Positions 15,846 through 24,185 of a stretch of 41,705 bases of DNA are shown here, piece by piece. Source of the DNA: Mesobacillus campisalis (GTDB taxonomy: Bacteria > Bacillota > Bacilli > Bacillales > Cytobacillaceae); assembly GCF_000986785.1 (NCBI RefSeq), contig NZ_LAYY01000027.1, positions 1 through 41,705 of the forward strand, in the 5' to 3' direction. The notes beneath the pieces are model-generated. The model did no database searches and had not been told where the DNA came from. It saw only the letters and a list, made by a program, of their open reading frames with translations. The translations under genes were made by a program, and so were the position numbers. Position 1 is the first letter of the stretch; each line of letters begins with the position of its first letter.

Positions 15846-15888
15846 GGGTAGCATAAGCATCCGCAGGGTGCCGGTGCTATCCTTTTTT
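15846..15888 (+). terminator. Intrinsic terminator after the Cof-type phosphatase gene
   Basis: An outer stem GGGTAGCA with TGCTATCC and an inner stem GCATCC with GGGTGC, followed by a run of six T. Confidence 0.8.
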
Positions 15889-16027
15889 ATGCTGGGAAAC
15901 AGTTCCTTTCCCATGCGGAAGTTTGGGTGTTTTCAAATATAGCCCAAAAGACAAAAATTGGGATTTTATCCATGCCAAAGACAGTGACCTCACATAGACT
16001 ATTCTAAATAGCATGGAGGTGATAGAT

Positions 16028-16120
16028 ATGAGCGGAGGAGGCTATGGTGGCGGTTTCGCCCTATTAGTTGTATTGTTTATTCTTCTTATCATCATTGGAG
16101 CGTCTTGGTGGGGTTACTAA
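16028..16120 (+). CDS. YjcZ-family small spore protein
   Basis: The 30-residue peptide starts MSGGGYGGGFALLVVLFILL and ends IIIGASWWGY: a Gly-rich head followed by one hydrophobic helix. This is the layout of the YjcZ family of very short sporulation proteins of Bacillaceae. A strong GGAGGTG lies eight bases upstream of the ATG. A CATAGACTA sequence at 15993-16001 resembles a mother-cell (SigK-type) -10 box, but I see no fitting -35. It stands alone, and its role in the spore is unknown. Confidence 0.85.
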   Translation: MSGGGYGGGFALLVVLFILLIIIGASWWGY

Positions 16121-16142
16121 GCCGCTAAAAAATTCGAGGCAG

Positions 16143-16154
16143 GGGGACGGTTCT
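16143..16154. repeat. Left half-copy of palindromic GGGGACGGTTCT family
   Basis: GGGGACGGTTCT followed by GCTGCCTCA, the same inner arm as the full copy at 24067-24109. The right arm is missing nearby. Confidence 0.7.
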
Positions 16155-16182
16155 GCTGCCTCAATAATCCAGAAACGCAAAA

Positions 16183-16217
16183 AAGCCAAGCACTCCTTGT
16201 TCAGGGGTGCTTGGCTT
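16183..16217 (-). terminator. Intrinsic terminator after the first SDR gene
   Basis: A 14-base stem (AAGCCAAGCAC with GTGCTTGGCTT and paired C/G bases inside) around seven bases. It is followed on the minus strand by TTTT. It ends the SDR gene at 16241. Confidence 0.88.
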
Positions 16218-16240
16218 GTTCTCATGTTCCCGAGACTCAT

Positions 16241-17026
16241 TTAGTATTTGTAAGACTGTCCGCCATCAATTGGAATCACAGTGGCGTTGATGAAGTTGGC
16301 TTGGTCGGAAAGAAGGAAAGCGGCCAGGTAGCCTACTTCTTCTGGTTTTCCGAAGCGCTTCATTGGGTTTGGTTCAACAAATTGTTTGCCGACTTCTTCC
16401 CAGTTGTCCGGGTCCATTTGTTTTAGGGAACCTTCCACCATCGGGGTCATGATTGCACCAGGTGCGATGGCTTTGATACTGACTCCGTACTGACCGTATT
16501 CAATTCCAGAGTTTCTCGTTAAGCCGACCACACCGTGCTTGCTTGCCGCATAGCCGGATTGGTTTCCTACACCGCGGATGCCGCCTACGGAAGCCGTGTT
16601 GACAATGGAACCCGAACCTTGTTCCTTCATGACTTTCAATACATATTTCATCCCATAGAAAACACCGTTCAAGTTGATGTCGACAACCTTCTGGAACTCC
16701 TCGATGCCATAATCTTCTGTTGGATTTTGCTTTCCTTCGATTCCTGCATTGTTGAAGAATCCATCGATTCTGCCAAACTTTTCGACGGTTTCATTCACAT
16801 AGCTCTCCACCGCTTTTTCATCGGCCACATTCGCTGTGATCAGGATGACTTCCGCATTCGGCGCCGCTTCTGCTATTTTGCTTTTCGTTTCTTCCAGCGC
16901 CCCGGAATTCAAATCCACCAGCGAAAGCTTGGCTCCTTCCTTCGCCACCTGCAAAGCAGTGGCCTGTCCCAAACCGGACGCTGCACCAGTAATCAATACA
17001 ACTTTTCCATCAAAACGATTGCTCAC
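16241..17026 (-). CDS. Short-chain dehydrogenase/reductase (SDR family oxidoreductase)
   Basis: The 261-residue classical SDR has the cofactor motif TGAASGLGQ at residues 13-21, NNAG in FFNNAGIEG, the catalytic Ser in NTASVGG and YAASK with the Tyr and Lys. The acidic residue in LVDLNSG after the second strand suggests NAD preference. The start is the GTG at 17026, eight bases after AAAGGAGG; an upstream ATG frame would swallow that site. A second SDR gene lies 134 bases upstream on the same strand. The substrate is unknown; similar proteins are annotated as glucose dehydrogenase-like or 3-oxoacyl reductase-like. Confidence 0.88.
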   Translation of the reverse strand: MSNRFDGKVVLITGAASGLGQATALQVAKEGAKLSLVDLNSGALEETKSKIAEAAPNAEVILITANVADEKAVESYVNETVEKFGRIDGFFNNAGIEGKQNPTEDYGIEEFQKVVDINLNGVFYGMKYVLKVMKEQGSGSIVNTASVGGIRGVGNQSGYAASKHGVVGLTRNSGIEYGQYGVSIKAIAPGAIMTPMVEGSLKQMDPDNWEEVGKQFVEPNPMKRFGKPEEVGYLAAFLLSDQANFINATVIPIDGGQSYKY

Positions 17027-17160
17027 GATCCATTCCTCCTTTTTTAATACCATAGGGAATTCTCAATAAACATACCCTAAATGCTTTTAATTCATGTATC
17101 TCTATTTAAATATAAATAAAAAGAATGATCCGCTAATGGCTGGCTAACTTCCGTTTCTTT

Positions 17161-17895
17161 TTATTGAGCCGTATATCCGCCATCCACGATTAAACTGTTC
17201 CCTGTCATGAAGGAAGAGTCATCAGAAGCCAAAAATAGAACAGCTTTTGCCATTTCTTCTGCTTTTCCAAGGCGTTTCATTGGTGTCGCAGCGGACAACG
17301 CCTGCTTGCTTTCTTCAGGGATGATCGGCGTATCAATAAAGCCTGGGCATAAAGCATTGATGCGAATGTTTTGTTCTGCATATTCAAGAGCAAGAGAACG
17401 AGTCAGATTGACGACACCGCCTTTTGCTGCATTGTAGGCCGCTGAACCAGGCGATCCAACCCAGCCGTACATGGAGGCTGTATTCACAATTGTACCGCCG
17501 CCCGCTTTTAACATTTCGCGGATGGCTTCGCGTGCAACTAAGAACACCCCATCCAGATCCACATTTACAGTATGGCGCCATTCAGCGTACTCTAATTCAT
17601 GTGATGGCTGAACACGTCCGATTCCAGCATTGTTGAACACAATGTCCACTTTTCCGAAGGCTTCAATCGCTTGCCTGAAGGAAGCCGCGACGTCTTCTTC
17701 ACTCGTAATATTGGCTTTAACAAACAGAGCCTCTGCATTAAGCGCTTTCAACTCTGCTTCAAAGGCTTTCCCCTTTTCTTCATTCAGGTCAACCAACACA
17801 ACCTTTGCTCCTTCTGAAACAAATAAGCGTGCCGTTTCCGCTCCAATTCCGGATGCTCCACCGGTAATCAGAGCCACCTTATCTTGTAATTTCAT
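17161..17895 (-). CDS. Short-chain dehydrogenase/reductase (SDR family oxidoreductase)
   Basis: The 244-residue classical SDR has TGGASGIGAE near the N-terminus, LVDLNEEKG (NAD-type acidic residue), FNNAGIGR, NTASMYGW with the catalytic Ser and YNAAK with the Tyr and Lys. It ends GNSLIVDGGYTAQ, the usual SDR tail. The start is the ATG at 17895 after GGAGGGA. It is transcribed away from the TetR-family gene at 18096, which is the likely local regulator. The two SDR proteins are clearly related but not recent duplicates. The substrate is unknown. Confidence 0.88.
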   Translation of the reverse strand: MKLQDKVALITGGASGIGAETARLFVSEGAKVVLVDLNEEKGKAFEAELKALNAEALFVKANITSEEDVAASFRQAIEAFGKVDIVFNNAGIGRVQPSHELEYAEWRHTVNVDLDGVFLVAREAIREMLKAGGGTIVNTASMYGWVGSPGSAAYNAAKGGVVNLTRSLALEYAEQNIRINALCPGFIDTPIIPEESKQALSAATPMKRLGKAEEMAKAVLFLASDDSSFMTGNSLIVDGGYTAQ

Positions 17896-18007
17896 GGTCC
17901 ATTCCCTCCGTCTCAACAGTGATAGGCTTAAAGCACATTCCAGTAAGAAATACTAGACAATATGAGTAATTGTGCTTTTTTTTTCACAATTTAATTTTAC
18001 CCCTTTA

Positions 18008-18036
18008 TTCACTTTTAACAATCATTAAGATATCAT
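18008..18036 (+). promoter_or_regulatory. SigA-type promoter for the TetR-family gene
   Basis: TTCACT and TATCAT are separated by 17 bases. The dyad at 18038-18060 lies immediately downstream, over the expected transcription start. Confidence 0.5.
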
Positions 18037-18037
18037 T

Positions 18038-18060
18038 AAGTGTCTATTTGATAGACACTT
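18038..18060. promoter_or_regulatory. Perfect dyad, likely TetR operator
   Basis: AAGTGTCTAT, three bases, ATAGACACTT: a perfect ten-base inverted repeat 36 bases before the TetR-family start codon. Position and symmetry are those of an autoregulatory TetR site, and it could also act on the divergent SDR genes. Confidence 0.75.
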
Positions 18061-18095
18061 TAGAAAAGACTGTCTACTACCTGGGAGGTTTTTTC

Positions 18096-18722
18096 ATGAA
18101 AAATGAACAAAAGACAAAATCCCCACAACAAAATCGGACCGAAGCACATTTGAAGTTCGCCCTCATCGAACTTATCAAAGAAAAAGGTTACCATTCCGTC
18201 ACCGTAAAAGACATTGTCGGTCAGGCTGCCTATAATCGCAGCACCTTCTATATCCATTACCAGGATAAAATTCAATTGGCAGAGGATTTGCTCACATCGA
18301 TGCTCAAAGGTTTGGAGGATGCAGCTGGGGAGCCGTATATGCCAGGGCAGAAAGTGTACACAACAATGCTTAATAAACCATCATTTAATCTTATTTCCTA
18401 CATATACAGGCATCGGCATTTTTTTGAGCTCATCAACTATGATGACACATTGCCGGGAATTCACACCCAATTCCCCCAGACGATTTTAAAAATCTATCAG
18501 GAAAAATTCATCTTCGAAACCATCAATCATATCCCCGTCAATATGGATTATTTCAAACGCTATACCGCCTATGGCTTCTACGGCCTTATCCAGAATTGGA
18601 TCAGCAGCGGCTTTAAAGAAACACAAGAAGAATTCATTGACCAGATCATCGATTTATCCAAGACCCATATCTATTCCGTGCAATATGTGGGTGATGGGGA
18701 AACAGGTTCATTGTCCCGGTAA
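18096..18722 (+). CDS. TetR/AcrR-family transcriptional regulator
   Basis: The 208-residue protein has an N-terminal helix-turn-helix (HLKFALIELIKEKGYHSVTVKDIVGQAAYNRSTFYIHYQDKIQLAEDLL, about residues 18-63) of the TetR type. Its C-terminal ligand domain is not conserved enough to name a ligand. The ATG at 18096 follows GGGAGG; a frame open further upstream crosses the promoter and dyad. It diverges from the SDR pair. The last codons lie inside a large perfect palindrome (18702-18744), so the extreme C-terminus (GETGSLSR) may derive from a repeat insertion. Confidence 0.88.
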   Translation: MKNEQKTKSPQQNRTEAHLKFALIELIKEKGYHSVTVKDIVGQAAYNRSTFYIHYQDKIQLAEDLLTSMLKGLEDAAGEPYMPGQKVYTTMLNKPSFNLISYIYRHRHFFELINYDDTLPGIHTQFPQTILKIYQEKFIFETINHIPVNMDYFKRYTAYGFYGLIQNWISSGFKETQEEFIDQIIDLSKTHIYSVQYVGDGETGSLSR

Positions 18723-18744
18723 GGATTAGGGACAATGAACCTGT
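18702..18744. repeat. Perfect 16-bp palindrome across the TetR-family stop codon
   Basis: ACAGGTTCATTGTCCC and GGGACAATGAACCTGT pair perfectly around an 11-base loop that contains the TAA stop. No T-run follows. The core GGGACA..GTTC resembles the GGGACAGTTC hairpins at 28140 and 30839. Confidence 0.8.
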
Positions 18745-18798
18745 CGCAAACGGGCACCAGACCCCGTCCGCATTCCACAGCATGCGATCAATAATAAA

Positions 18799-18838
18799 AG
18801 GGACGTTCCTTCTGCAAAAAGCAAAAGAAACGCTCCCT
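18799..18838 (-). terminator. Probable terminator after the alpha-hydroxy-acid oxidase gene
   Basis: AGGGACGTT and AACGCTCCCT pair with one bulge. On the minus strand the stem is followed by TTTTATTATT, ten bases after the stop codon. Confidence 0.6.
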
Positions 18839-18847
18839 ATTGGACTA

Positions 18848-19990
18848 CTACTCTCTAACCATCTTCAGCTTGGACATTTGCGTCAGGTCTGCTATTCCCG
18901 ATAATGCCAGGGAGACTTCCGTTTCCTGGATGAACCGCTCGATGACTTTTTCGACTCCCGGCTGCCCGGCCGCAGCCAAACCGTATAGGAACGGCCTTCC
19001 AATCAAGACGCCAGTCGCTCCAAGCCCTAGGGCTTTCACCGCATCAATCCCGCGCCGCACCCCGCTGTCCAGCAAGATGGGAATGTTCCCTTTCACTTTC
19101 TCGGCAATGGCTGGCAGCGTATCGATGGAAGCAATGACCCCATCAAGCTGGCGGCCGCCATGATTGGAGACGATAATCCCGTCGACTCCGCATTCCAAAG
19201 CCATTTCCGCGTCTTCCGGATGCAGGATGCCTTTTAGCAAAACAGGCAGGCGCGTCCGCTTCTTCACCTCCGCAACCTCTTTCCAGGTGAGCGTTGGATG
19301 CTGGACGTTTTCCAGGATTCCGGCAATGATCGTGTCCTGGTCATGGTTTGGCAAGGAATCCATAAACACGGGATCATGAATATAGTTCCCGGTTCCATAT
19401 CCTTGCGAAAGCGGTGAAAACTGATTGCGCATATCGGTTTCACGCCAGCCGACCATCACCGTATCAACGGTAATCACAATCGCTTCATAGCCCGCTTTTT
19501 CGGCTCTTTCGACCATGCTGTAGGACAGGGCAGGATTACAGCCTGAAAAATACAGCTGGAACCACTTTGGCCCCCCAGGAGCTGCCGCCGCAATCTCTTC
19601 AAGGGAATAGGTCGAAACGGTGCTGACGATCAAGGGAACCTCCATCGACTGAGCGGCCTTGGCCGTGGCTTTCTCACCATCCTCGTGGGCAAGCCCCTGC
19701 ATGCCGACAGGCGCAAGGAAAAATGGGCTGCGATAGCGGCGGCCAAAAATGGAAATACTCATATCCACACTGGAAACATCGTTCAGCATCCTCGGGACGA
19801 TCGCCCACTTGGAGAAAGCCTCGACATTCCGCTTCGCTGTTTCTTCATTCCCTGCACCGCTGCTGGCATAGCCATAACCGCCCGGCAGCATGTTTTCAAC
19901 CGCTTTTTGCTCCCATTCCTCAAAAGAGAGCGGAAAATCCGTTTCTTTGCTAATGTTCTTCAATAAAATATCCCGGTTTGCAACTGTCAT
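18848..19990 (-). CDS. FMN-dependent alpha-hydroxy-acid oxidase (lactate 2-monooxygenase-like)
   Basis: The 380-residue TIM-barrel protein has the family catalytic motif SNHGGRQLDG with the base H277 and the substrate Arg R280, the FMN-binding region LLDSGVRRGIDAVKALGLGATGVLIGRP, and an N-terminal YASSGAGNE block. Where lactate oxidases usually have GRRE, this protein has VGWRETDMRN, which recalls lactate 2-monooxygenases. It therefore probably oxidises L-lactate or another 2-hydroxy acid with oxygen, but dehydrogenase activity cannot be excluded. The ATG is at 19990; an extended -10 lies at 20029-20037. It is monocistronic. Confidence 0.85.
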   Translation of the reverse strand: MTVANRDILLKNISKETDFPLSFEEWEQKAVENMLPGGYGYASSGAGNEETAKRNVEAFSKWAIVPRMLNDVSSVDMSISIFGRRYRSPFFLAPVGMQGLAHEDGEKATAKAAQSMEVPLIVSTVSTYSLEEIAAAAPGGPKWFQLYFSGCNPALSYSMVERAEKAGYEAIVITVDTVMVGWRETDMRNQFSPLSQGYGTGNYIHDPVFMDSLPNHDQDTIIAGILENVQHPTLTWKEVAEVKKRTRLPVLLKGILHPEDAEMALECGVDGIIVSNHGGRQLDGVIASIDTLPAIAEKVKGNIPILLDSGVRRGIDAVKALGLGATGVLIGRPFLYGLAAAGQPGVEKVIERFIQETEVSLALSGIADLTQMSKLKMVRE

Positions 19991-20028
19991 CTAAAACGGC
20001 CTTCTTTCTTCTTATTTTGATTTCTATC

Positions 20029-20037
20029 ATTATAGCA
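20029..20037 (-). promoter_or_regulatory. Extended -10 promoter of the alpha-hydroxy-acid oxidase gene
   Basis: On the minus strand TGCTATAAT forms a perfect extended -10, 38 bases before the start codon. It begins right after the terminator of the upstream gene. Confidence 0.65.
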
Positions 20038-20040
20038 AAA

Positions 20041-20068
20041 GGAAGCACGGATACGTCCCCATGCTTCC
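20041..20068 (-). terminator. Terminator after the YjiH-like gene
   Basis: GGAAGCA and TGCTTCC pair in a seven-base stem, followed on the minus strand by TTTT. It is 64 bases after the stop codon, with a repeat arm in between. Confidence 0.55.
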
Positions 20069-20114
20069 CCAAAACAGACGGAACTTAGTGCCTGTCCCCT
20101 AAAAAATGAGGCAG

Positions 20115-20126
20115 GAGAACCGCCCC
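20115..20126. repeat. Right half-copy of palindromic GGGGACGGTTCT family, one base changed
   Basis: AGAACCGCCCCC preceded by TGAGGCAGG. It lies directly after the YjiH-like stop codon on the minus strand. Confidence 0.6.
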
Positions 20127-20132
20127 CATGCT

Positions 20133-21503
20133 CTAAAACACTAGCAAATGCGCAATGACTACGATGATTGGCAATGTGATGATTGTTCTTTGGATGAAGA
20201 TAATGAATAATTCCAGGATGCTTAATGGTATGTTGGAACGGAGGATCAGGATTCCGATCTCCGACATATAGACCAATTGCGTCAGTGAAAGTCCGGCCAC
20301 GATAAACCGGGTCAGTTCGCTTTCGATTCCGCTTCCGATGACGGCCGGCAGGAACATGTCGGCAAACCCGACAAGCATCGTTTTCGCTGCGGCATCTGCT
20401 TCAGGGACTTGCATCCATTCAAGCAATGGAACAAACGGATACGAGATGAACTGGAAGACAGGCGTATATTCCGCGACAATCAAGGCGGCTGTTCCCAGGC
20501 TCATCACGAGCGGAATCAATCCGAGCCAGATATCGAGGACAGTTTCGACCCCATTGGAAACCAATTTGCCTGGACTTGGCGCATGCTTGGCCTTATTCAG
20601 CGCCTGCTGCCAGCCCCACTTCAGCTTCGAAACCCCCGCCGGAATGGTTTCATCAATCTGCTGGCCGACCGGCTCATAATAGGTGTCCGGCTTCCTTGAG
20701 AGCGGCGGGATCCTTGGCATGATGATCGCGGCCACCACACAGGCAAAGGCAACAGTCAGGTAGAAAGGAATGAACAGATGCCCCAGGCCGACGACATTGG
20801 CGACCACCAGGCTAAAGGCAATTGATGCGATGGAGAAGGTGGTGGCGATTACTGCCGCTTCTCTTTTCGTATAGTAGCCTTGATCGTATTGCTTGGATGT
20901 AACCAGCACTCCAACGGTTCCCGCTCCCATCCAGGAAGCGAGCGTGTCAATCGAAGAACGGCCAGGAAGCGTAAACAGCGGCCTCATCACCTTCTGGACA
21001 AGCGCCCCGATAAATTCCATCAGACCAAACTCGACTAGGAGCGGAAGCAAAATCCCGGCGAATAAAAACCAGGTCAGAAGCACCGGAGCCAGGTCATAAA
21101 GAACGACGCCTCCCGTATTCCGGGACGAAATCACCTCCGGCCCCACTTCGAAAATCGTCAGAATTCCAACCAGGAACCCGAACACTCTTGCAACGATGCC
21201 GAACTTCCCGATATCAAATAATCCTTTTAAAAACTGGTTGTTCATAACAAAACCCGGCTTCAGCAATTTCGTGAGGATCGACATCCCCGCCGATAACCCC
21301 AAAAGAAAAACAATGAACGCTGGCAGATAGTCGCCAAAAGCATTCTTCAGGATGGAAGCCAGAATTCCTACACCAATGGTGATTTCCCCGTTGAATTTCA
21401 CTGGGACCAAAAACAGCAGCACCCCGATCAATGATGGAATGAGAAACTTTAAATATTCGGCCGCAACCTTTTGCTGCGGCTCAATTCTTGCTTGTGCCTT
21501 CAC
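20133..21503 (-). CDS. YjiH-family membrane protein (nucleoside-recognition/Gate domain)
   Basis: The 456-residue polytopic membrane protein has about ten hydrophobic segments. It has the Gate-type pattern SWMGAGTVGVLVTSKQYDQGYYTKREAAVIATTFSIASIAFSLVVANVVGLGHLF and a second copy-like half near VGFADMFLPAVIGSGIESELTRFIVAGLSLTQLVYMSEIG. YjiH-type proteins are presumed transporters of small organic solutes with unproven substrates. The start is a GTG at 21503 after AGGGGGGAT. The aminotransferase gene ends 29 bases upstream, so the two are co-transcribed. This suggests uptake of an amino compound, for example an omega-amino acid, that the aminotransferase then degrades. Confidence 0.8.
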   Translation of the reverse strand: MKAQARIEPQQKVAAEYLKFLIPSLIGVLLFLVPVKFNGEITIGVGILASILKNAFGDYLPAFIVFLLGLSAGMSILTKLLKPGFVMNNQFLKGLFDIGKFGIVARVFGFLVGILTIFEVGPEVISSRNTGGVVLYDLAPVLLTWFLFAGILLPLLVEFGLMEFIGALVQKVMRPLFTLPGRSSIDTLASWMGAGTVGVLVTSKQYDQGYYTKREAAVIATTFSIASIAFSLVVANVVGLGHLFIPFYLTVAFACVVAAIIMPRIPPLSRKPDTYYEPVGQQIDETIPAGVSKLKWGWQQALNKAKHAPSPGKLVSNGVETVLDIWLGLIPLVMSLGTAALIVAEYTPVFQFISYPFVPLLEWMQVPEADAAAKTMLVGFADMFLPAVIGSGIESELTRFIVAGLSLTQLVYMSEIGILILRSNIPLSILELFIIFIQRTIITLPIIVVIAHLLVF

Positions 21504-21532
21504 CCTTATCCCCCCTTTTATAAAATCCTTTG

Positions 21533-22861
21533 TTATTCAACGGAGACCTTTTGGCGGATTCCGAGCTCCGCCTCATACTCCGCAATCGCTTCATCAAGCA
21601 ATGAAATGCCCAAATCCAGATGCTCCTTATCGACCGTCAGCGGCGGCATCATGCGGATGACCTCGCCTTTATTGCCGCTCAGGTAAAAAATGACGCCTTT
21701 ATGCAGGCATTTTTCCAAGATGTTCATCAAGCCTTCCCCGTTCGGCTCCCCGGAATCCGGCTGGACGATTTCGATTCCCAGCATCAAGCCGATGCCGCGG
21801 ACATTTCCGATCACAGGATGCTTTTCCTTAATGGCGGAAAGCTGGCTTAAAGCATATTCCCCCATGCTTCTGGCGTTTTCAACCAAACCCTCTTCCTTCA
21901 TCACATCAATCGTGGCACAAGCTGCCGCACAGGCAATCGGGTTCCCGCCAAAGGTGGTGCTATGGCTGCCAACCGCCCACTGCTCCATCAGCTCTTTCGA
22001 AGCGACCGTCGCACTTAGCGGCAGTCCACTAGCAATCCCCTTGGCAATCGCCATAATATCAGGGGTCACTCCAAAGGAATTCGCGGCAAACCAGTCTCCC
22101 GTACGGCCAAATCCGGTCTGAACCTCGTCAAAAATCAGCAAAATGCCGTGCTGGTCACAGATTGCGCGGATTTTCTCCAGCCAGGCCCTAGGCGGAACCA
22201 CATAGCCGCCTTCGCCAAGCACTGGTTCGAGAATCACCGCCGCAATTTCATCGGGAGCGGCCTGATGATTGAACAAACGTTCAAAATCCTTCTCAATATG
22301 CTGCGACCAATACACCTCCGGGTCGGCCCCTTCCGGTGTTTCGCTCACCTGCGCATATGGCAGCTGGTACGTCATCCCTGCGCCTACAGGCAAACTTCGT
22401 CTATATTTGCTTTTGGATGTGGTAAGGCTGAGCGCGCCCATCGTTCTTCCGTGAAAGCCTCCGAGGAAGGAAACCACATAAGGCCTTTTCGTCACATGCC
22501 TCGCGAGTTTCACCGCCCCTTCAATCGCTTCCGCTCCGCTGTTTCCAAAGAAAAAGCAGTCCAGCGGTGCAGGCAAAACCGTCCTCAACTTTCTGGCCAA
22601 TGTCAGGATCGACTCGTAATTGATGATCCCAATCGGTCCGTGCACCAGATGGTCCACCTGGTCCTTGATGGCTGCCACCACCTTCGGATGACGGTGCCCC
22701 GTGTTTTCGGTCGCAATCCCCGATGTGAAATCAAGATATTTTTTACCGTCCACGCCTATATAAAAGAGCCCTTCCGATTTTACGACCGGCAGATTCGGGA
22801 AATCTTTCGCCATCGTCGGTGCCAGCAGGCCTTCATCGTTAATGCTGTTCCAATCTATCAT
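21533..22861 (-). CDS. Class III aminotransferase (GabT-like)
   Basis: The 442-residue PLP enzyme has [16 protein letters not shown] (107-121), [12 protein letters not shown] (136-147), [22 protein letters not shown] (244-255) and the Schiff-base Lys K274 in [11 protein letters not shown]. The nearest named families are 4-aminobutyrate aminotransferase and other omega-amino-acid transaminases; the class cannot tell GABA, beta-alanine or other donors apart. The ATG at 22861 follows AGGAGAGG. It is the first gene of an operon with the YjiH-like transporter and is divergent from a LysR regulator, a frequent catabolic arrangement. Confidence 0.88.
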   Translation of the reverse strand: MIDWNSINDEGLLAPTMAKDFPNLPVVKSEGLFYIGVDGKKYLDFTSGIATENTGHRHPKVVAAIKDQVDHLVHGPIGIINYESILTLARKLRTVLPAPLDCFFFGNSGAEAIEGAVKLARHVTKRPYVVSFLGGFHGRTMGALSLTTSKSKYRRSLPVGAGMTYQLPYAQVSETPEGADPEVYWSQHIEKDFERLFNHQAAPDEIAAVILEPVLGEGGYVVPPRAWLEKIRAICDQHGILLIFDEVQTGFGRTGDWFAANSFGVTPDIMAIAKGIASGLPLSATVASKELMEQWAVGSHSTTFGGNPIACAAACATIDVMKEEGLVENARSMGEYALSQLSAIKEKHPVIGNVRGIGLMLGIEIVQPDSGEPNGEGLMNILEKCLHKGVIFYLSGNKGEVIRMMPPLTVDKEHLDLGISLLDEAIAEYEAELGIRQKVSVE

Positions 22862-23194
22862 AACTACCTCTCCTACTTTTGCGAATATTTATTAATTTCC
22901 CACGTTATACAGGAACGGTCAACTTCTAACCATAGGGAATTTTAATAGTTAAAAAGTTCCACAAGTGGCACAGCAGGATGGGTTTCTGCCAGGAAGAACT
23001 TCTCCTTCTTATAAAAAAGGGCTTTCTTTGTCAAAGCATCCTATAATTACCGCCCTCTTTCACATTTTAGTATTGAAAAAAATTATGAATGGATATGGAT
23101 TATTGTGTATAATTATAAAAAATTACTCCAGCTCGGCGATTATACTGGCAAGGGCTGCATGAGTCATCATAACCGGAAAGAAAAGAGGGATCTC
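22862..23194. promoter_or_regulatory. Divergent control region between the aminotransferase and LysR genes
   Basis: This 333-base gap holds no credible gene. A TATAAT at 23108-23113 may serve the LysR gene, though no good -35 box is found. LysR proteins usually bind T-N11-A sites in such divergent gaps, but no single site stands out. Confidence 0.45.
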
Positions 23195-24061
23195 ATGGAA
23201 CTGCGGAATTTAAAAACCTTTCAGGTGGTGGCAGAGGAACTGAATCTCACAAAAGCGGCCAAAAAATTGGGATACACTCAGCCCACTCTCACCCTGCAAA
23301 TACAGTCTCTTGAAAAAGAGCTGAATCATACCCTGTTGACGCGGATTGGCAAAAAGACACAATTGACGGCAGCCGGCAAAAAGCTGAAAGACCATGTGGA
23401 CAAGCTTTTCTCACAGATCGAAGAAATGGAAAAGGATATGGAAGAGCTGCACGGACCGGCCGGCATCCTGACGATTGCCGCATCGGAATTTTACATCAGG
23501 CACCATCTTACCTCCCTGATTTCGGCTTATATGGGCATGTACCCCGCTGTTCGGGTAAGCCTTCTGCCGCTGAACAGCGTACACGCCATCCAAAGTGTAA
23601 AGGACCATGTTGCCGACATCGCCATCATTGCGAGCCATTTTAAAGAAGCCGATATGATGCAAACCTTTTTAGAAGAAGAGCAAACCTTCCTGGTCGCATC
23701 CTCCAGGCTTTGCAAAGAGCGCAGCATCGAGGAGATTTACAGCCAGTATCCCTTTCTCTCCTATGACCGGGATTGCAGCTTCAGCACCATCATTGACCGC
23801 TATTTCAAGAAAAGCGAGCAGCAGCCCCAATCGATGATTGTTGTCGGCGGCAGTGACGAAACCATCAAACGCGCCGTCCTAAACGGCAACGGCTACGCCA
23901 TACTGGGCGAAAATGTCATCAAAAACGAACTGGAAGAAGGCTCCATCACCATCCTCCAGCCCGTATCCGATCCAGTCATCACCTCCGCCATCCACCTGAA
24001 AGTACGCTCAGAAGAACCCAACATCCACACCTTCCGCCAATTTATCCAGGAAGCTTGGTGA
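23195..24061 (+). CDS. LysR-family transcriptional regulator
   Basis: The 288-residue protein has the N-terminal LysR helix-turn-helix (NLKTFQVVAEELNLTKAAKKLGYTQPTLTLQIQSLEKELNHTLLTRIGKKTQLTAAG, residues 4-61) and a two-lobed substrate domain (about 88-285). The ATG at 23195 after AGAGGGA is chosen; a frame open from 23105 lacks a site and crosses the promoter. It is divergent from the aminotransferase-transporter operon, which it probably controls in response to the substrate or a product. No promoter dyad is convincing. Confidence 0.88.
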   Translation: MELRNLKTFQVVAEELNLTKAAKKLGYTQPTLTLQIQSLEKELNHTLLTRIGKKTQLTAAGKKLKDHVDKLFSQIEEMEKDMEELHGPAGILTIAASEFYIRHHLTSLISAYMGMYPAVRVSLLPLNSVHAIQSVKDHVADIAIIASHFKEADMMQTFLEEEQTFLVASSRLCKERSIEEIYSQYPFLSYDRDCSFSTIIDRYFKKSEQQPQSMIVVGGSDETIKRAVLNGNGYAILGENVIKNELEEGSITILQPVSDPVITSAIHLKVRSEEPNIHTFRQFIQEAW

Positions 24062-24066
24062 GGCAC

Positions 24067-24109
24067 GGGGACGGTTCTGCTGCCTCAGTGAGGCAGCAGA
24101 ACCGTCCCC
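24067..24109. repeat. Palindromic GGGGACGGTTCT element, perfect full copy
   Basis: Two 21-base arms are perfectly complementary around a single central G. The inner arm reads GCTGCCTCA. It begins six bases after the LysR stop codon and ends 19 bases before the -35 box of the riboswitch operon. An A-run follows on the plus strand, not a T-run, so it is not a standard terminator. Confidence 0.92.
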
Positions 24110-24127
24110 CTGCTTCAAAAAAAGGGG

Positions 24128-24156
24128 TTGACTTATTGCTGGGGAAGGGATATTAT
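24128..24156 (+). promoter_or_regulatory. SigA promoter of the SAM-riboswitch operon
   Basis: TTGACT and TATTAT are separated by exactly 17 bases, one mismatch each. It lies about 30 bases before the riboswitch. Confidence 0.85.
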
Positions 24157-24185
24157 CAGAACATTAAATTAAATAGTTAGTTATT

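Noticed and set aside
15993-16001. SigK-type -10 box before yjcZ (CATAGACTA)
   Set aside because: No acceptable -35 element at the right distance, so not listed as a promoter.
17049-22941. 13-base word ACCATAGGGAATT at 17049-17061 and 22929-22941, upstream of an SDR gene and the aminotransferase gene
   Set aside because: Two copies at different distances from the starts and no symmetry; may be chance. Kept only as a note.
24067-24109. Rho-independent terminator for the LysR gene
   Set aside because: The stem is long and perfect but is followed by C and then an A-run rather than T; it is one copy of a dispersed palindrome family.
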